Shown here: one piece after another, positions 23,130 to 34,022 of the stretch | Layout of the letters: every line of letters starts with the position of its first letter | How positions within the stretch are numbered: the stretch's first letter is position 1 | NCBI RefSeq assembly: GCF_027943255.1 | Contig: NC_072895.1 | Location: 82,214,001 to 82,278,000, forward strand | Length of the DNA stretch: 64,000 bases | Reading direction: 5' to 3' | DNA from: Anastrepha obliqua | Taxonomy: Eukaryota > Arthropoda > Insecta > Diptera > Tephritidae | Notes under the pieces: model-generated | What the model was told of the DNA's origin: nothing | Seen by the model: the letters and a program-made list of their open reading frames with translations, nothing else | Database searches by the model: none | Made by a program: the position numbers and the translations under genes

Positions 23130-23920
23130 AAGAATAATTTCAGTTTTCAATCTGGTAGATATATTTCGATGCAAATATCATAATACCAGCAAAAATCAAA
23201 TGGCTGACATGGCTGCTAATCTCATTAAGTGGAACTAGCTCCGATCTTGGCAAGCAGTACGAGAAACAGCTGAGAAAGTCGACCTGAAACTCAATAATCA
23301 GAAATCCAAAGTAATGCGTATAAACACATGAAATACGCAAAATTTCCCAATTGATGGTATCAATGTCGAAGCTGTACAGTCTTTCTGCTATTTAGGCAGC
23401 ATTATATCGGTCTCCGGAGATTCAACCGATGATATCAATTACCAAATTAAGAACGCTGTGGCGGCATTTGACTTTATGCAAGCAATTCGGAGGGCATTAC
23501 ACAACTCCAACGTAAAATCGAATTTACTTTATGGTTGTGAAACGTGAAATGCGACGTCAGCTGACACAAGCCCATTACCAATTTTTGTAAACAGATGCCT
23601 TCGAAAAATTCTCAAAATTTTCTGGCCAAATATATCAGAGAAAAATCCAGCCAATACTATTAGAGATCCGAAAGAGAAAATAGGGCTGAATTGGCCATGT
23701 TCTACGCAGGGGAAATGGTGACTTAACAAGGGCCGCCATTGCCTGGAACCTCAAAGGATGCCACAGACGTGGAAGACCAGCGAATACCTGGATGCGACTG
23801 CTGGAGTCAGAAACTCGCGCCATGCAGTGTAGCAGAAATGAAGCTAAGAAATTGGTGCAAAACATACCCGAGTGGAAGAAATTCGTTCCGGGCCTATGTT
23901 ACACACTGAGACGCTAATAA
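23130..23920 (+). pseudogene. Non-LTR RT C-terminal relic with 3' tail
   Basis: The plus strand reads LKLNNQKSKVMRINT, FPIDGINVEAVQSFCYLGSI, a thumb segment, SNVKSNLLYGCET and IFVNRCLRKILKIFWPN, then GLCYTLRR near 23890. This is the end of an RT of the kind with ...VNRCLRKILxIxWPxxISNxxL. After the last residues the sequence turns into ATGATGATAAGATGA repeats, a plausible 3' tail. Frameshifts and stops are scattered. It is related to, but distinct from, the FERKILRKIFGP group elsewhere in the window. Confidence 0.75.
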
Positions 23921-24249
23921 TTTATGATGATAAGATGACCTTCGTTCTTGTATCATAAGCTTGGGTAAAGTAAAAAGTAAACGGAAAAACTTTTGGAAAA
24001 TAATTTGCAATTTTTAAATTTATTCAATAAAGAAAATTTAAGCATAATTTTTTTTTTAATATATTCGTTTTTTCTTAAATATAAACCTATGAAATACTTT
24101 TTTTTGTAATTGTTAAATATGAAATAAAATTCTCTTATAATAGGCACCTATGCCTGTATATTTGCAGTTTAATTTTAGTGTAACAAATTTCAAGAAATAT
24201 TGATCAAATAAAAAATGTGTTTTCACTTTTTGTCGATAATTTAACGAAT

Positions 24250-24905
24250 TTCAATTTGAAAGAAATTTCATAAGTTCCCTATAGCAGAAATTCTCAATGA
24301 CAACGTTATAAAACTTGATCATACCCATTTTCTCAAGCCTCCCTTCAGAGCACTTTGGTACTATAGAACGCTTTGTGAATGCTTCCCAGCTGATAACTGC
24401 TTGGAGCCAAGTGTGCACTCTACGGCGTGCGTAATAGAATCTCCCATTAGAGCTTACGAAGCTTTCAAACAATGCATTTAAGGTATATGCGGCCTTGATG
24501 GGAATTACAAGCCATTCCTAAACGCCACTTGCGCCCACGTCTGGTCGATCTCCTTCTGCACACTGATCAGTAGCTAAGAGCCGTTGTCCGAGTTGAGAGT
24601 TCCGCCTGTTCAAAGTGAATTTGACGGCGATAATATTAGCTTGGCGCTATCATAAGTGAATCCTTTTTCATCGCTAGTTATCAGCTCAATCAAAAAAATT
24701 GATCAAAGATTCGCAGGCATCAAAATGTTTTTTTGTTTTTGTGATAATTGCTGTAACATCCATACGTTCAGTTCTTCCCTGAGACTAGCCTTGAGACTAG
24801 CAAATGGCTCCAACCTGGCTAATCTTCAGTTCTTGGACAATTCAATAAGTGTTCCCACGTCAGTCTGATTCTACGATTTCCATGATTTTTTTGCAATTGC
24901 ATTGG
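24250..24905 (-). pseudogene. Highly decayed mariner transposase
   Basis: On the minus strand, LNVWMLQQLSQKQKN corresponds to the KKLDVWVPHELTQKN linker, and ELITSDEKGFTYDS to the first catalytic motif ITGDEKW. HKAFYSTK and a poor C-terminus follow near 24400-24250. The identification rests on order and spacing rather than strong identity. Confidence 0.45.
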
Positions 24906-26330
24906 GTCTACCGGAGCGTGCGCACTAAAAAATAATTCATTTTATTGTGTACCTAGTTACCATGTTATGGAAGGAATGTACTAATGGTATAGCTTTTCAA
25001 GTCCTTTGGACCATGCCATTGGATGATGATGGGGAAACATAACCCCAAAGCGCTCCTGCCGTTGCCTTGCCAGTGATCATCGCAACTTTGCACGTGTGTT
25101 AAAGTTTAATAGACGCTTTGTGCTTTGGGCCATATAGGTGGCGACTCAACTTAGATACTTTTGTTACACTCAACTACATAGAAAGCGTTTTCGTTGTTGT
25201 TATTATTTTACTACACCGGAGCGACAATGAATGTTGTTTATTAGTACATCCATTATATAGAGTTGCTGTTATATTTGTTGTGTCGTGAGTGTATCTGTTA
25301 TGCGCCAACTGTGTGTTTTCTATACGACTGTGTCGCTGCCTAGAAACAAGCAAATATTTTTATACCTGTGTAAGTATATTTACATGTATGTATGCATGCA
25401 ACAGTGTATCAATCTGTGTTTGTTTATGCGACTGTGTGTGTGTGTGTGAACGTAAATACACACGACACAACAGGGAGAATTCGAGTCAACTGTCTTAAAG
25501 TGGAATCTAATGAGTCGTTTGTATGGCCCACACCCGCATCGACACGCACGCATCCACATAGTAATATGGCGTTAAAGTTGTACTGATTGTTGTGAATGTG
25601 AATTCGAATGTGCCTAACTTGCAGCAAACCAATATGTGTGTTTATGTGTGCAAATGTGTAAACGCAAGCATGGCTTTCTGCATTAAATACAACTCATGTG
25701 TGTGTCTCTTGTTAAATTATAAATAAGGCACATTTCCTTGCCTACCTCTCTGCGACAGGCAGCAAAATTATTTGTTGGCAACTCAGTTTTCTTAAGCAAC
25801 CTTCAAGCTGCTGCTGCAAGCTGATTTTTCCAAGCAAAGTGCCCTAATAAAGTGACAAAGTATCTTGCTTTATATTTATGTACACACTCTTTTATTGGCG
25901 AGTTAGCAAAAGGTGTATAATTTTAGAGACTTTATTTCCCACAAACGAGTTGTCATAATGACACCACAGGGCGTATGAGTAACACTTAAGTGGAATGTAG
26001 CGGAAGTGAATGGCATAAATTTCTCATTTGCCGACATTTAGTGTAAGAAGCTTTGAATTAGCAAATTTACTAGAAATAAATAAAATAACCCTTTTAGTCT
26101 CAGTACTGGACTCTATGAAATTTGTAAAAAAATATTTGATTTGAAACAAATGGAGTGGAGGCGAAAAAGCGAAAGCATAGCACTAAATAGCTGAAATTCC
26201 ATAGTAGTAGATGTAGTAACTTTTCCTGTAGTAGTAGATTTAGTAACTAATGGTTGTGCTGTAGGACCACTTGCTAGATAAATTTATTTGGTAAACTGAC
26301 GATACCAGACATAGAAACTTATAGTATCTT
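24906..26330. other. Non-coding host-like sequence with TG/CA microsatellites
   Basis: TGTG-rich runs at 25425-25450 and around 25640-25700, and general fly-like non-coding texture. No protein motif or element end was identified. Confidence 0.5.
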
Positions 26331-26339
26331 TCTGTGGTA

Positions 26340-26601
26340 TGGACATGGCGGGTGGGGGAGTACTGTTATGACAGGGGTGGCTCTCTCATAAGATGACATA
26401 ATCCGTGGGTGGTAACAAGCAGATTGCATCAGGACAATAACGGACGTTGAGTTTAGTGCTCAAACCGCCTCCCGACGAATACTTAACGGTTATACCGGGG
26501 GGATCGGTACTTTGACGGCAGGAAGTTTAGTTCGGGTTAAAGTCCCACACTGACGGGGTTAGCCTTTCGATGCTTCCTCCTCGTACAAAAAAAAAAAAAA
26601 A
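26340..26601 (+). repeat. Poly(A)-ended GC-rich block, probable retroposon 3' end
   Basis: The block is unusually GC-rich for the area (GGCGGGTGGGGGAGTACTG near 26349, TACCGGGGGGATCGGTAC near 26493). It ends in an A run (about 26587-26601). This is the form of a LINE 3' UTR or a retroposed RNA. I do not recognise the source. Confidence 0.5.
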
Positions 26602-26756
26602 GCAAATTGTAGATTATTAGAAGTCCTGGGGGTCTGTTAAAACAATTAAAAAAATCCTTTAATGATATACAACAACAACTGTATAATTTTTTGATTAAAT
26701 TTACTCAAAATCTTGCGGTTACTTTTTGGTTCTTCGATTTATTGACCGATACACGA

Positions 26757-27086
26757 GGTGTGCTCAAAAAGTAACGTGAATTTTTTATTTTTTCAAAAAT
26801 TATTCATTTATTCATTAATATCTATTTTGTCCCCTTCAAAGTAGTCCCCATTAGATATTATGCACTTGTGCCAACGTTTTTTCCAATCTTCGAAGCACTT
26901 CAAAAAATCATTATTTGTTTCATCTCGTACAGCTCCCTCTTCGATGCCGTCTTTATCCCGTCGTCTATTCATGGGCCTCTGCAGTTTCGGGAACAAGAAA
27001 AAGTCACAGGGGGCCAGATCTGGGGAATACGGTGGCTGTGGCATCATTAGTGTGTTGTTTTTGGACAAAAAGCCGCGCACAAGCAA
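26757..27086 (-). mobile_element. mariner-family C-terminal fragment with one end
   Basis: The minus-strand frame reads LMMPQPPYSPDLAPCDFFLF (third catalytic Asp) and ends KCIISNGDYFEGD. The matching terminus ACGAGGTGTGCTCAAAAAGT starts near 26755. The 5' part is missing: at about 27086 the sequence changes directly into a LINE ORF1. Confidence 0.8.
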
Positions 27087-27637
27087 CGTTTTTTGCGTTC
27101 TGTGAACTCCGCAATGACGTCTTCCGTTGGTGCTGAGGCGCCAGTGTAGTTCTTGAGCTTATTTTCGACGGTTGTTAACCGTTTATCGAATACTGAGCAT
27201 TTGTCACACAATTGCTTGTGTTGTTTAGATAAGCTCATGACATCCTTCCTGATGTCAACAATATTCTTTTCAGTAGCAGACTTGAAATTATTAAATTTAC
27301 TTTCAAATGTCGATGTAAGCTTCAAGCATTGGTCGTCGAGCAGTCGTCTTAGCTTATTCATGGTAATATTATCGTTATCTTCATCATCATCATCGGATTC
27401 AAGAACGTCCGTGGTGACGACACTAACCTCCAATTTGCACGAATCACATTTCTACAGGAACCTCTGTAATTTAACTTTGTTTGCTAAATCAGTGAATTCG
27501 GATTTGGTAAGCCCGGTACAATTGGCATGAGTCCACGTACGGCAGGCTACACACAAAATACTAGATGCTCTGGCGTGAACAGCCGCGTGGCAAACACCAC
27601 ATGTGTGCTGTTGCTGGGTGCCTTTTTTAGGAGGCAT
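27087..27637 (-). pseudogene. LINE ORF1 with PHD-type finger and coiled coil
   Basis: The frame starts MPPKKGTQQQHTCGVCHAAV at 27637. The Cys/His spacing (CGVC, CVAC, HANC, then KCDSC) fits the PHD-like finger of some CR1 or Jockey ORF1 proteins, which bind the LINE RNA. One stop interrupts between FL and KCDSC (about 27452). An acidic run (ESDDDDEDNDN) and a heptad-rich segment (NKLRRLLDDQCLKL to TVENKLKN) follow, suggesting a coiled coil. It is cut off near 27087 by the mariner fragment. A host PHD gene is less likely, given the truncation and context. Confidence 0.6.
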
Positions 27638-27659
27638 AATTCGTCGCAGAAATTCACGT

Positions 27660-29097
27660 ATTACTGAGAGAACTTTTACTGATTTTGATTGTCACTGCAC
27701 GAGAGTATGACTAAACCATTAATTTGAATTATTAATTGGCTATAAGTTGCAAAAAAAAAACGAATAAATAAACAGCAGTAAAAATGTAAACACATGCACT
27801 TTCGCCCTCTAGCGGCGAAATATAAATATATTTAGTGGTTTTCAGAAATTATGCGAAACAAAAATGCTACACAAACACACAAACTATTTATCTATTTCAA
27901 CACCATAAATAATTTCAATTCTCCCACGCCTAAACAAAGAATCGCGTGATTGCAAAACAAAATAGTTGTGGCACCAAGTTGTATAATAACAACAAAATAT
28001 AATAAGAATAAACTGAATCACACCAACTTCGCCACCAGCTATCAGCCATCACCAAGAGCAACTGCGAATAAAGATACTCGTATCCACCACAACAATAGTC
28101 AACAAACGACACGAACACCAGCGCTGGTGGCCAGCATCGCGTAACAAAGTTAGTCAAAAGTCAAACGAACAAACAGACTGAAGCGCGGCAACAACAATGC
28201 AGCATTATTGAAATTCAACCAACTACTCTATGATGCAACAACAAATAGAATACAATAAACGATGGGATTAGAAGAAAAAGGAGTTGTATGCGACAAACTT
28301 TAGCCGATTAAGCCGATTAGCCCGAAGATGTCTGTGACTGTGCACGCCAAAGGAGCGCAAAGAGTAGCGAAAAGAGTACCGAAAAGAGGTACGAATGTAT
28401 TATTTTGCATTACAGTAAACATATGCCAATATCTATGTCGTTGTTGTTGCCGTTGTGTACCGTTACTCGTTGTAACAGGGGGTGCACAACGCTCGGTAGC
28501 GATGATAGATTGTGCGTGGTTGTGTATTTGTGTTAGTGCTCGAAGATGTTGAAGTTTAGCAAAAGCTCTTTTGTCCAGTTATCCAAGTTGTTGTAAATAA
28601 TCTGTGTACTTTACCAGACTTCCTCAGCAGTCTTTGTTTGCTCTGCTTACTTTTACTTATCCAGTTACACAAGTTTTCTTTAATACTCGAGTTAGCGGGA
28701 ATATTTGAATACTTTTATTCGTATACGGTAGAAAAAGCTGATCTAATAGAAAAGTTAAATCCATTTGGTATTGTCGAAGATATTGTTAATTTCAAAGTGG
28801 CATGTACAAGTTGAAAGCGCTCTTAAAACCAACCACAAAGCGATAGTTAATACAGTGAGGCAACAAAGTCCACACACTTACGTATATACAAGTACAATTT
28901 TATATGTGTATACGTCTATGTACATAGTAAGGAAGAGAAAACAGTGAGATATGATTTGAATTATCTCAACCTTATTTCATTTTCAATTATCTTGCCTTGA
29001 ATATGTGATGAATTTAATATTTGGTGCATCAGCGCATTCCATTCCGAAGAATTTCGCGCCAACTATTCTGTGCGTTTATAAATTCACAAAAGGTACA
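27660..29097. other. Non-coding host-like sequence
   Basis: Contains CAA-rich stretches (27980-28260) and CA/TG runs. The start (27780-27830) may be the leader of the LINE whose ORF1 precedes it. No gene signal is visible. Confidence 0.45.
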
Positions 29098-29469
29098 TAC
29101 AGCCGTTGAAAAATACTTAAGAACGGTACCCAGTTCTCTTCAATTAAGACTTTTTTCAATAAAACCACTCAAATATTTTGCATATTGGGTTTAACTTCAT
29201 AAATTTAAAAGTTTTTCCATCTGTATAAGTCTTTTTGTCTAAGAAAAACATACATTTTTTCACTTCATGTACAAGAGCTCATACAATTCAAAAATTCAAA
29301 AAACAAAAAAAAAAAAAAAATACTCAATAACGAAGCAAAATAATAGCCAAGTCATAAAAGATGCAGGCGAAAGGGCAATGCATGAATGTATGAGGTTCAA
29401 TAAGTGCCCGTGCTAGAAATGAGGCATTTTATTAAAATTTTATTTTTTTATTTTTCAATATAGTCCCCT

Positions 29470-30870
29470 TTTGGAAAGACACATTTCTCCCAACGCTCCG
29501 GCTATTTTTTAACCCCTCCAAGAAATAGGATTTGTCGAACTCTCCGGAATACGCCTCTGTTTCGGCGATGACTTCCTCGTTTGAACTAATATAATTTTAC
29601 CCGCGAGCCATTTCTTCATGTTAGGGAACAAGAAAAAGACGCAGAGAGCCAGATCGGGTGAATACGGTGAGTGCGGCAGCAATTCATTGGGCAATTCATG
29701 CAGCGGCAACAACTCTGGATGAATGTCTAGTAGGCCGGGTCGATTTGTGGGGACGCAAAAAAATCGCCCATTGCTCTGTGAAAATCATATTCTAGGGATA
29801 AAAATAAGAAACTTTGCCGAAGGAACCATACCTCTAAAACGAATTCTGATGTCCCCCAATTTGGGTCGAACTTTTTAGTTTCTTTTCTCATGTTAAGGCC
29901 AAAAATGGTGATATTTTGAAATGATTGTATGGTTCCAGGGGGTGTGCCACTGGCATGGGTGGATCGGCCGTCCAAAGTTAGTGGGGGTCGGTCATACATT
30001 TGGACTCGATTGGAGCACTCTAAATGGGTCAAAGTGGGATTTTTCGTTCGACCCAAATTGGGTGACATCAGAATTCGTTTTACAGGTATGGCTCCTTCGG
30101 CAAAGTTTCTTATTTTGATCCCTAGAATACGATTTTCATAGAGAAATGAGCGATTTTTAAATCGACCCGCCCTAATGTGCAGCGTTATCGTGGTGAAACC
30201 GCACTTTCTTTTTCCCCAAATGCGGTCGTGTCTCCTTGATTTTTTTGTGAAAGCGGCGCAATAACTCACTGTTGTATTGTCCGTGACCCATCTTCCTTTT
30301 TCTAAAAAATCCATAAGAATAACACTGTTAGCATCACAAAAAATCGTCGCCATGACCTTTCCGGCCGATGGAACTGTCTTCGCCTTCTTTAAGAGAAATC
30401 CATTGTTTTGATTGTTGCTTAGTTTCTGGTGTGTAATGATCGGATCTCGGATCTCGCTTGAATTGTTCCAAACATTGTCTCGAAGTTAACATCCCCATCC
30501 GCTTGTGGTTGCTTGTGAGCAATCGCGGCACACATCGAGCCGACAATTTTTTCATCACCAACTTATCATGTAAAATATTAATTGCCGTTCTGGCAACACC
30601 TATGGCCTCTGTTACTTCGCGCACTTTCGTTCGTCGAACAGCGAGAATTATGCCGCGGACTTTTTGAATAATTTCCGCGGTAACCACGTCTCCCGGATGC
30701 CCTGGTCGCTCCTAAAAAAAAAACCGATGGTTCGCTCATGTTTAAATTCACTGGTCATAGATGACGAAGCGTCCTCATAGACAGCATCCAACTTTGTTTT
30801 TCTCTCCTCGCACTTTTTGCCATCCAAAAACAAAAAACGAACTACCGAAAGATGCTGCTCTTTTCCATCT
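29470..30870 (-). pseudogene. mariner transposase split by an insertion
   Basis: On the minus strand the N-terminus (FLDGKKCEERKTKLDAVYED) starts near 30833, followed by TAEIIQKVRGIILAVRRTKV and VPRLLTSNHKRMGML. HYTPETKQQSKQWIS marks the region after the first catalytic motif, and GKVMATIFCDAN and EKGRWVTDNTTV continue in other frames. The second motif (FHHDNAAH) lies at about 30180. There the palindromic repeat interrupts, and the protein resumes with NELLPHSPYSPDLALCVFFLF (29670-29620), where the third Asp is Val. Frameshifts are frequent. Confidence 0.8.
29731..30174. repeat. Palindromic (foldback) repeat element, copy 1
   Basis: It begins TAGGCCGGGTCGATT and ends AATCGACCCGCCCTA. Arms of about 110 bp (29762-29871 and 30050-30160) are inverted copies containing ATAAGAAACTTTGCCGAAGG-type and GACATCAGAATTCG-type motifs. 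An asymmetric centre (CATGGGTGGATCGGCCGTCC) lies near 29955. It interrupts a mariner transposase, so it has moved. ATGT occurs at both junctions, but a clean duplication is not certain. There is no coding capacity that I trust. Confidence 0.8.
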
Positions 30871-31159
30871 TAGCGAAAAACACGAAACACGTCTTACTCG
30901 AATAGCTGCCAAATCCAAACTAACCCATCAATCAGTCTGAAGTTTATTTTGACGTATTTTGATAGCTGACAGCATACGACGCTAACACCAGCTTCTTTCA
31001 GGAACACTCTCTATCTTCAACCACGGGTACTTATTGAAGCGCCCTCGTATACAGTAATATTTTGTAGAAAATCCGTTTTGCTTTACATTAATAAACCCCG
31101 AAAACGTTCAACAGGAATCGATTTTCATGCTGTCTTGAACTTCTCGAATAACTGATCCA

Positions 31160-32050
31160 AATTTGTGATATTCTGCATAGTGAGAGCTTTTTTACGGCGT
31201 TTCAAAGATGTTCTATTTTATTTAAGTCGGCACTCGAAGATGCACATTTAGAAACAGTGATCAAATTGTCTTCGAAAAACTCTTTTGCCACACCAGAAGT
31301 GTGCTTCGGCTCATTGTCTTGTTGAAATTCCCAAATCACCGGTAAATTCTCTTCCGCATAAGGTGGCATTACATTTTGAAGTATCGGCACGTACTGATCA
31401 CACCCATATCACCTTTAATATGGTCATTTGGCTCGACACCATTCTACGAAAAGCAGCTCCACACCATTTTTTAGCCTCCTCCGCGCTTTATGATTGGTGA
31501 GACGAACTTGGGGTGAATGCTGTACGTTTTGGCTTCCATACATACTTCCCACCATCTTTTCATCGCTGAATAAAAAATGTATTTAATTCTTAATCCGAGT
31601 GGAGAACCGTAGTTGTGGAAGCAATGGTCTGCACAAGACTGTAATGCTAATGATGATGAATTCTTAATCCAGGATATCTGTTTTCGATCAAGCACAATTC
31701 GGCGTTGTAGTTGTGATGCTGTTACCAATGACGTTTCCGTGCCAGTCGACCGTAAAATATTGCTTCTGCCAATCGAAACGCAACTGTTCTTTTCGTATTG
31801 GCTTTTCCAGGTGAACAAAAACTTTTCGATGGATGTCAGCAGCACTCTTTCTGGAATCCTTTCTCAATTTTTTTTCTGGAAAAGTTCTCTGATGTTTTCC
31901 GAAAAATATTTCAAAGCATTAAAAATCATCGCTTTTGAAACGTTTAATTGCGTTGAAATAGTAGAGTAGGATAATCGGGTCTCTTGCAACTCTATGATTG
32001 CTTTTCGAAGAGCTGGGTTGCATTTTCTCCCGTTCTACATTACAGAATTT
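31160..32050 (-). pseudogene. Tc1-like DD34E transposase, broken
   Basis: Minus strand. Near the N-terminus, KSAADIHRKVFVHLEKP fits the Tc1 helix-turn-helix and linker. The first Asp is readable in FLFSDEK near 31570, followed by MEAKTYSIHPKFVSPIIKRG. The second is in EFQQDNEPKHTSGV (31320), and the Glu in ADLNKIEHL (31210). Thirty-four residues separate the second Asp from the Glu, as in DD34E. At least three frameshifts or stops interrupt it. It probably belongs to the ends at 29100 and 32527. Confidence 0.75.
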
Positions 32051-32149
32051 CAACTAACTGACTATAAATACTCCAGATATTTAATTTTCTACCTACTTAA
32101 CAGTTACAATATAAAACAGAAAACAGTCCACAAAATTTTGGGTGAAGGT

Positions 32150-32502
32150 CGAATCTTCTTCTTCTTAATTGGCTCGATAACGATAACTTTATTCGCTGTG
32201 CTGTGTCGCGATGTTCGCCGTTGCCAACATGCAAAGGTCCAAAAATCTTACGCAGAATCTTTCTCTCAAATAATCCAAGCGTCGCTTCATCAGATGTTGT
32301 CATTGTGCACGCTTCTGCGCCATACGTTAGGACAGGCATGATCAGAGCCTTGTAGAATTTTAGTTTTGTGCGTCGAAAGGGGACTTTACTACTCATTACC
32401 CTACTTAGTCCAAAGTATATTAGCACTTGTTGGCATGAGAGGTTCCAGGCTGACGTTGTTATCATTGTTAAATTTGGTTCCTAAATAAACGAAGTCTGTA
32501 TT
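32150..32502 (-). pseudogene. LINE RT tail, truncated and internally deleted
   Basis: On the minus strand, YFGLSRVMSSKVPFRRTKLK is followed by FYKALIMPVLTYGAEA, LGLFERKILRKIFGPLHVGN and GEHR. The sequence then jumps to the 3' tail, ending ATTAAGAAGAAGAAG near 32160. The same tail type ends the LINE at 5282. Its 5' edge lies directly inside the right 25-bp repeat. Confidence 0.75.
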
Positions 32503-32529
32503 GTTCTTAAGTATTTTTCAACGGCTGTA

Positions 32530-34020
32530 AGGCGCCGCTCACTTCAACTCCTGTAATTTTTCTCACTAGGCGTACGCAACAAATTGTTTACTTGCTACAT
32601 GTATACTCATATAGACTCATCTATGAGCTCAATAAATAACAACAAATGCACCCACACCAAAACTAATGATCCAATACACCTCTCTCATCCTCTTTCCTTA
32701 AGCTAAACAATACCAAATAACTGTTTACCGAATAAATGTTATTATAATGTTACTTATACCCAATTGAGATGTCCTTCAACCCACTTCACCCTGATTATAC
32801 ACATTTGCCCCTCCCAATGGTAACTCAGCAAACAAGTACATGCAATTCACACACGATTCCCGTTAACGCGTCTCTTATTTACACGCACGCAATTTAATGC
32901 CATTGTGATTTAATTTTAACTCCCCAGCCAATCACACTCATCACCAACATAACGCACTGCAGCACAAGAGAACTCTTTTACTCACGCATAGACTTACATG
33001 TGAACCACTCCTGAAGCACTTTCGGAAGAAAAGCAGAAAGATTAAGATGCAGATAAAAAATAAAAATAAAGCAATCCAAACAAAGCAAATAATGATTTTC
33101 AATTTCCCTTAAATCTCATTTTCCCGCACGTGCTTACCCACGTTAAATGCTCCGCCATAAGCGTGCACCCCAGCGTTAGGTTCGTCTTTCGCATGCTTCA
33201 GCAACAAGTCCAGAAAAGTGGCACATGCCAGACAGCACAGCAGTCAGCGGCACCAATAAGCTCGATTGACTCCACTCGATTCTAGACTTATGAATTGGAA
33301 AAAAAAGAAACAAAAAAAAGATAAAAATAATTCCAATAACAACAGTAAGTTAAGTCCTCAAAAGTCAATACAAGTACCACAGACTGCAATCAGTCGCTCT
33401 GAAAATATCACCGTCACACTCAATAAGGAATTATGTTCTTATTTTATCCAGACACATGTATATACATACTATATATTTATATGCATGTATATGTGCGTAA
33501 CCATAAGCACATTGTAAGACGTTAGAATGTTGTTTAAAAAGCAATGATTTCGAGTGGTTCTACAAAAAAGATACTAGACAAAAATCAAAAGATTGCCAAT
33601 CATTTTTGATTCTATTATTAACCACGAAATGTAAAAATAGCGTTTGTTTTGGTAACCGGTTCGAAGTGAAAACTTTTTGAAATTTTTGCAAGGGGTACAT
33701 TTCCGTGTTCGTTAAAAGGAAGTCGTTTTTATTAGCAGAAAATGTAATAGTAGCAGTAATAGCAGCAGTAGTTTCTCTGTTCAGCAGCAACGAATAGATC
33801 GAAACGAACCGACTATCCCGACAAGTACTGCACTCGTGTATCTAGAGAACTTCAAAAATTGTATTTGTTCGTTGGTTTGCCGAAGAGACGACTGCGTGGT
33901 GGAATCAAATATGCAAGCAACGCATGTAGATATGTATGTATGTAAATGTATAGTATGGTATATGTGATATCCGCGATTGCCTTTGTGAATAAAATTAGTT
34001 TTTGTGGGAAGATCAGTAAG
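32530..34020. other. Non-coding host-like sequence
   Basis: AT-rich with ACAT/TATG runs (33460-33495 and 33930-33965). No element ends or gene motifs are recognised. Confidence 0.5.
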
Positions 34021-34022
34021 TA

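Larger units (their letters stand above)
29391..31047 (-). mobile_element. mariner-family element interrupted by a palindromic repeat
   Basis: The left end TGAGGTTCAATAAGTGCCCG and right end (read inward, CGAGGGCGCTTCAATAAGTA) are related inverted repeats flanked by TA (29389-29390 and 31048-31049). Without the 444-bp insertion at 29731-30174 the length is about 1.2 kb, as expected. It sits inside the 29100-32527 pair and adjoins the Tc1-like sequence. Confidence 0.85.
29100..32527 (-). mobile_element. Nested element bounded by perfect 25-bp TA-flanked inverted repeats
   Basis: CAGCCGTTGAAAAATACTTA continues for five further bases at 29100-29124 and is exactly inverted at 32503-32527. TA flanks both ends (29098-29099 and 32528-32529). 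This is the structure of a Tc1-type transposon. Inside are, from left, about 270 bp of AT-rich sequence, a complete mariner (29391-31047) that itself holds a palindromic insertion, a Tc1-like DD34E transposase on the minus strand, and a truncated LINE tail next to the right repeat. My reading is one Tc1-like element expanded by later insertions. Linking the transposase to these ends is inference. Confidence 0.7.

Noticed and set aside
25289..25627. Cys/Val-rich small peptides
   Set aside because: They are translations of TGTG/CACA microsatellite sequence.
27452..27637. Host PHD-finger gene
   Set aside because: The finger is followed by an acidic run and coiled coil as in LINE ORF1, contains a stop, and is truncated by a mariner.
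29727..30353. 208-codon minus-strand open frame
   Set aside because: It runs from a mariner gene into the palindromic repeat; the second half is translation of a non-coding palindrome.
31050..32147. Tc1-like element ends at CAGTAATATTTTGTAG (31051) and CCACAAAATTTTGGGTG (32147)
   Set aside because: The similarity is short and gapped; the perfect 25-bp TA-flanked pair at 29100 and 32527 is a much better candidate for the ends.
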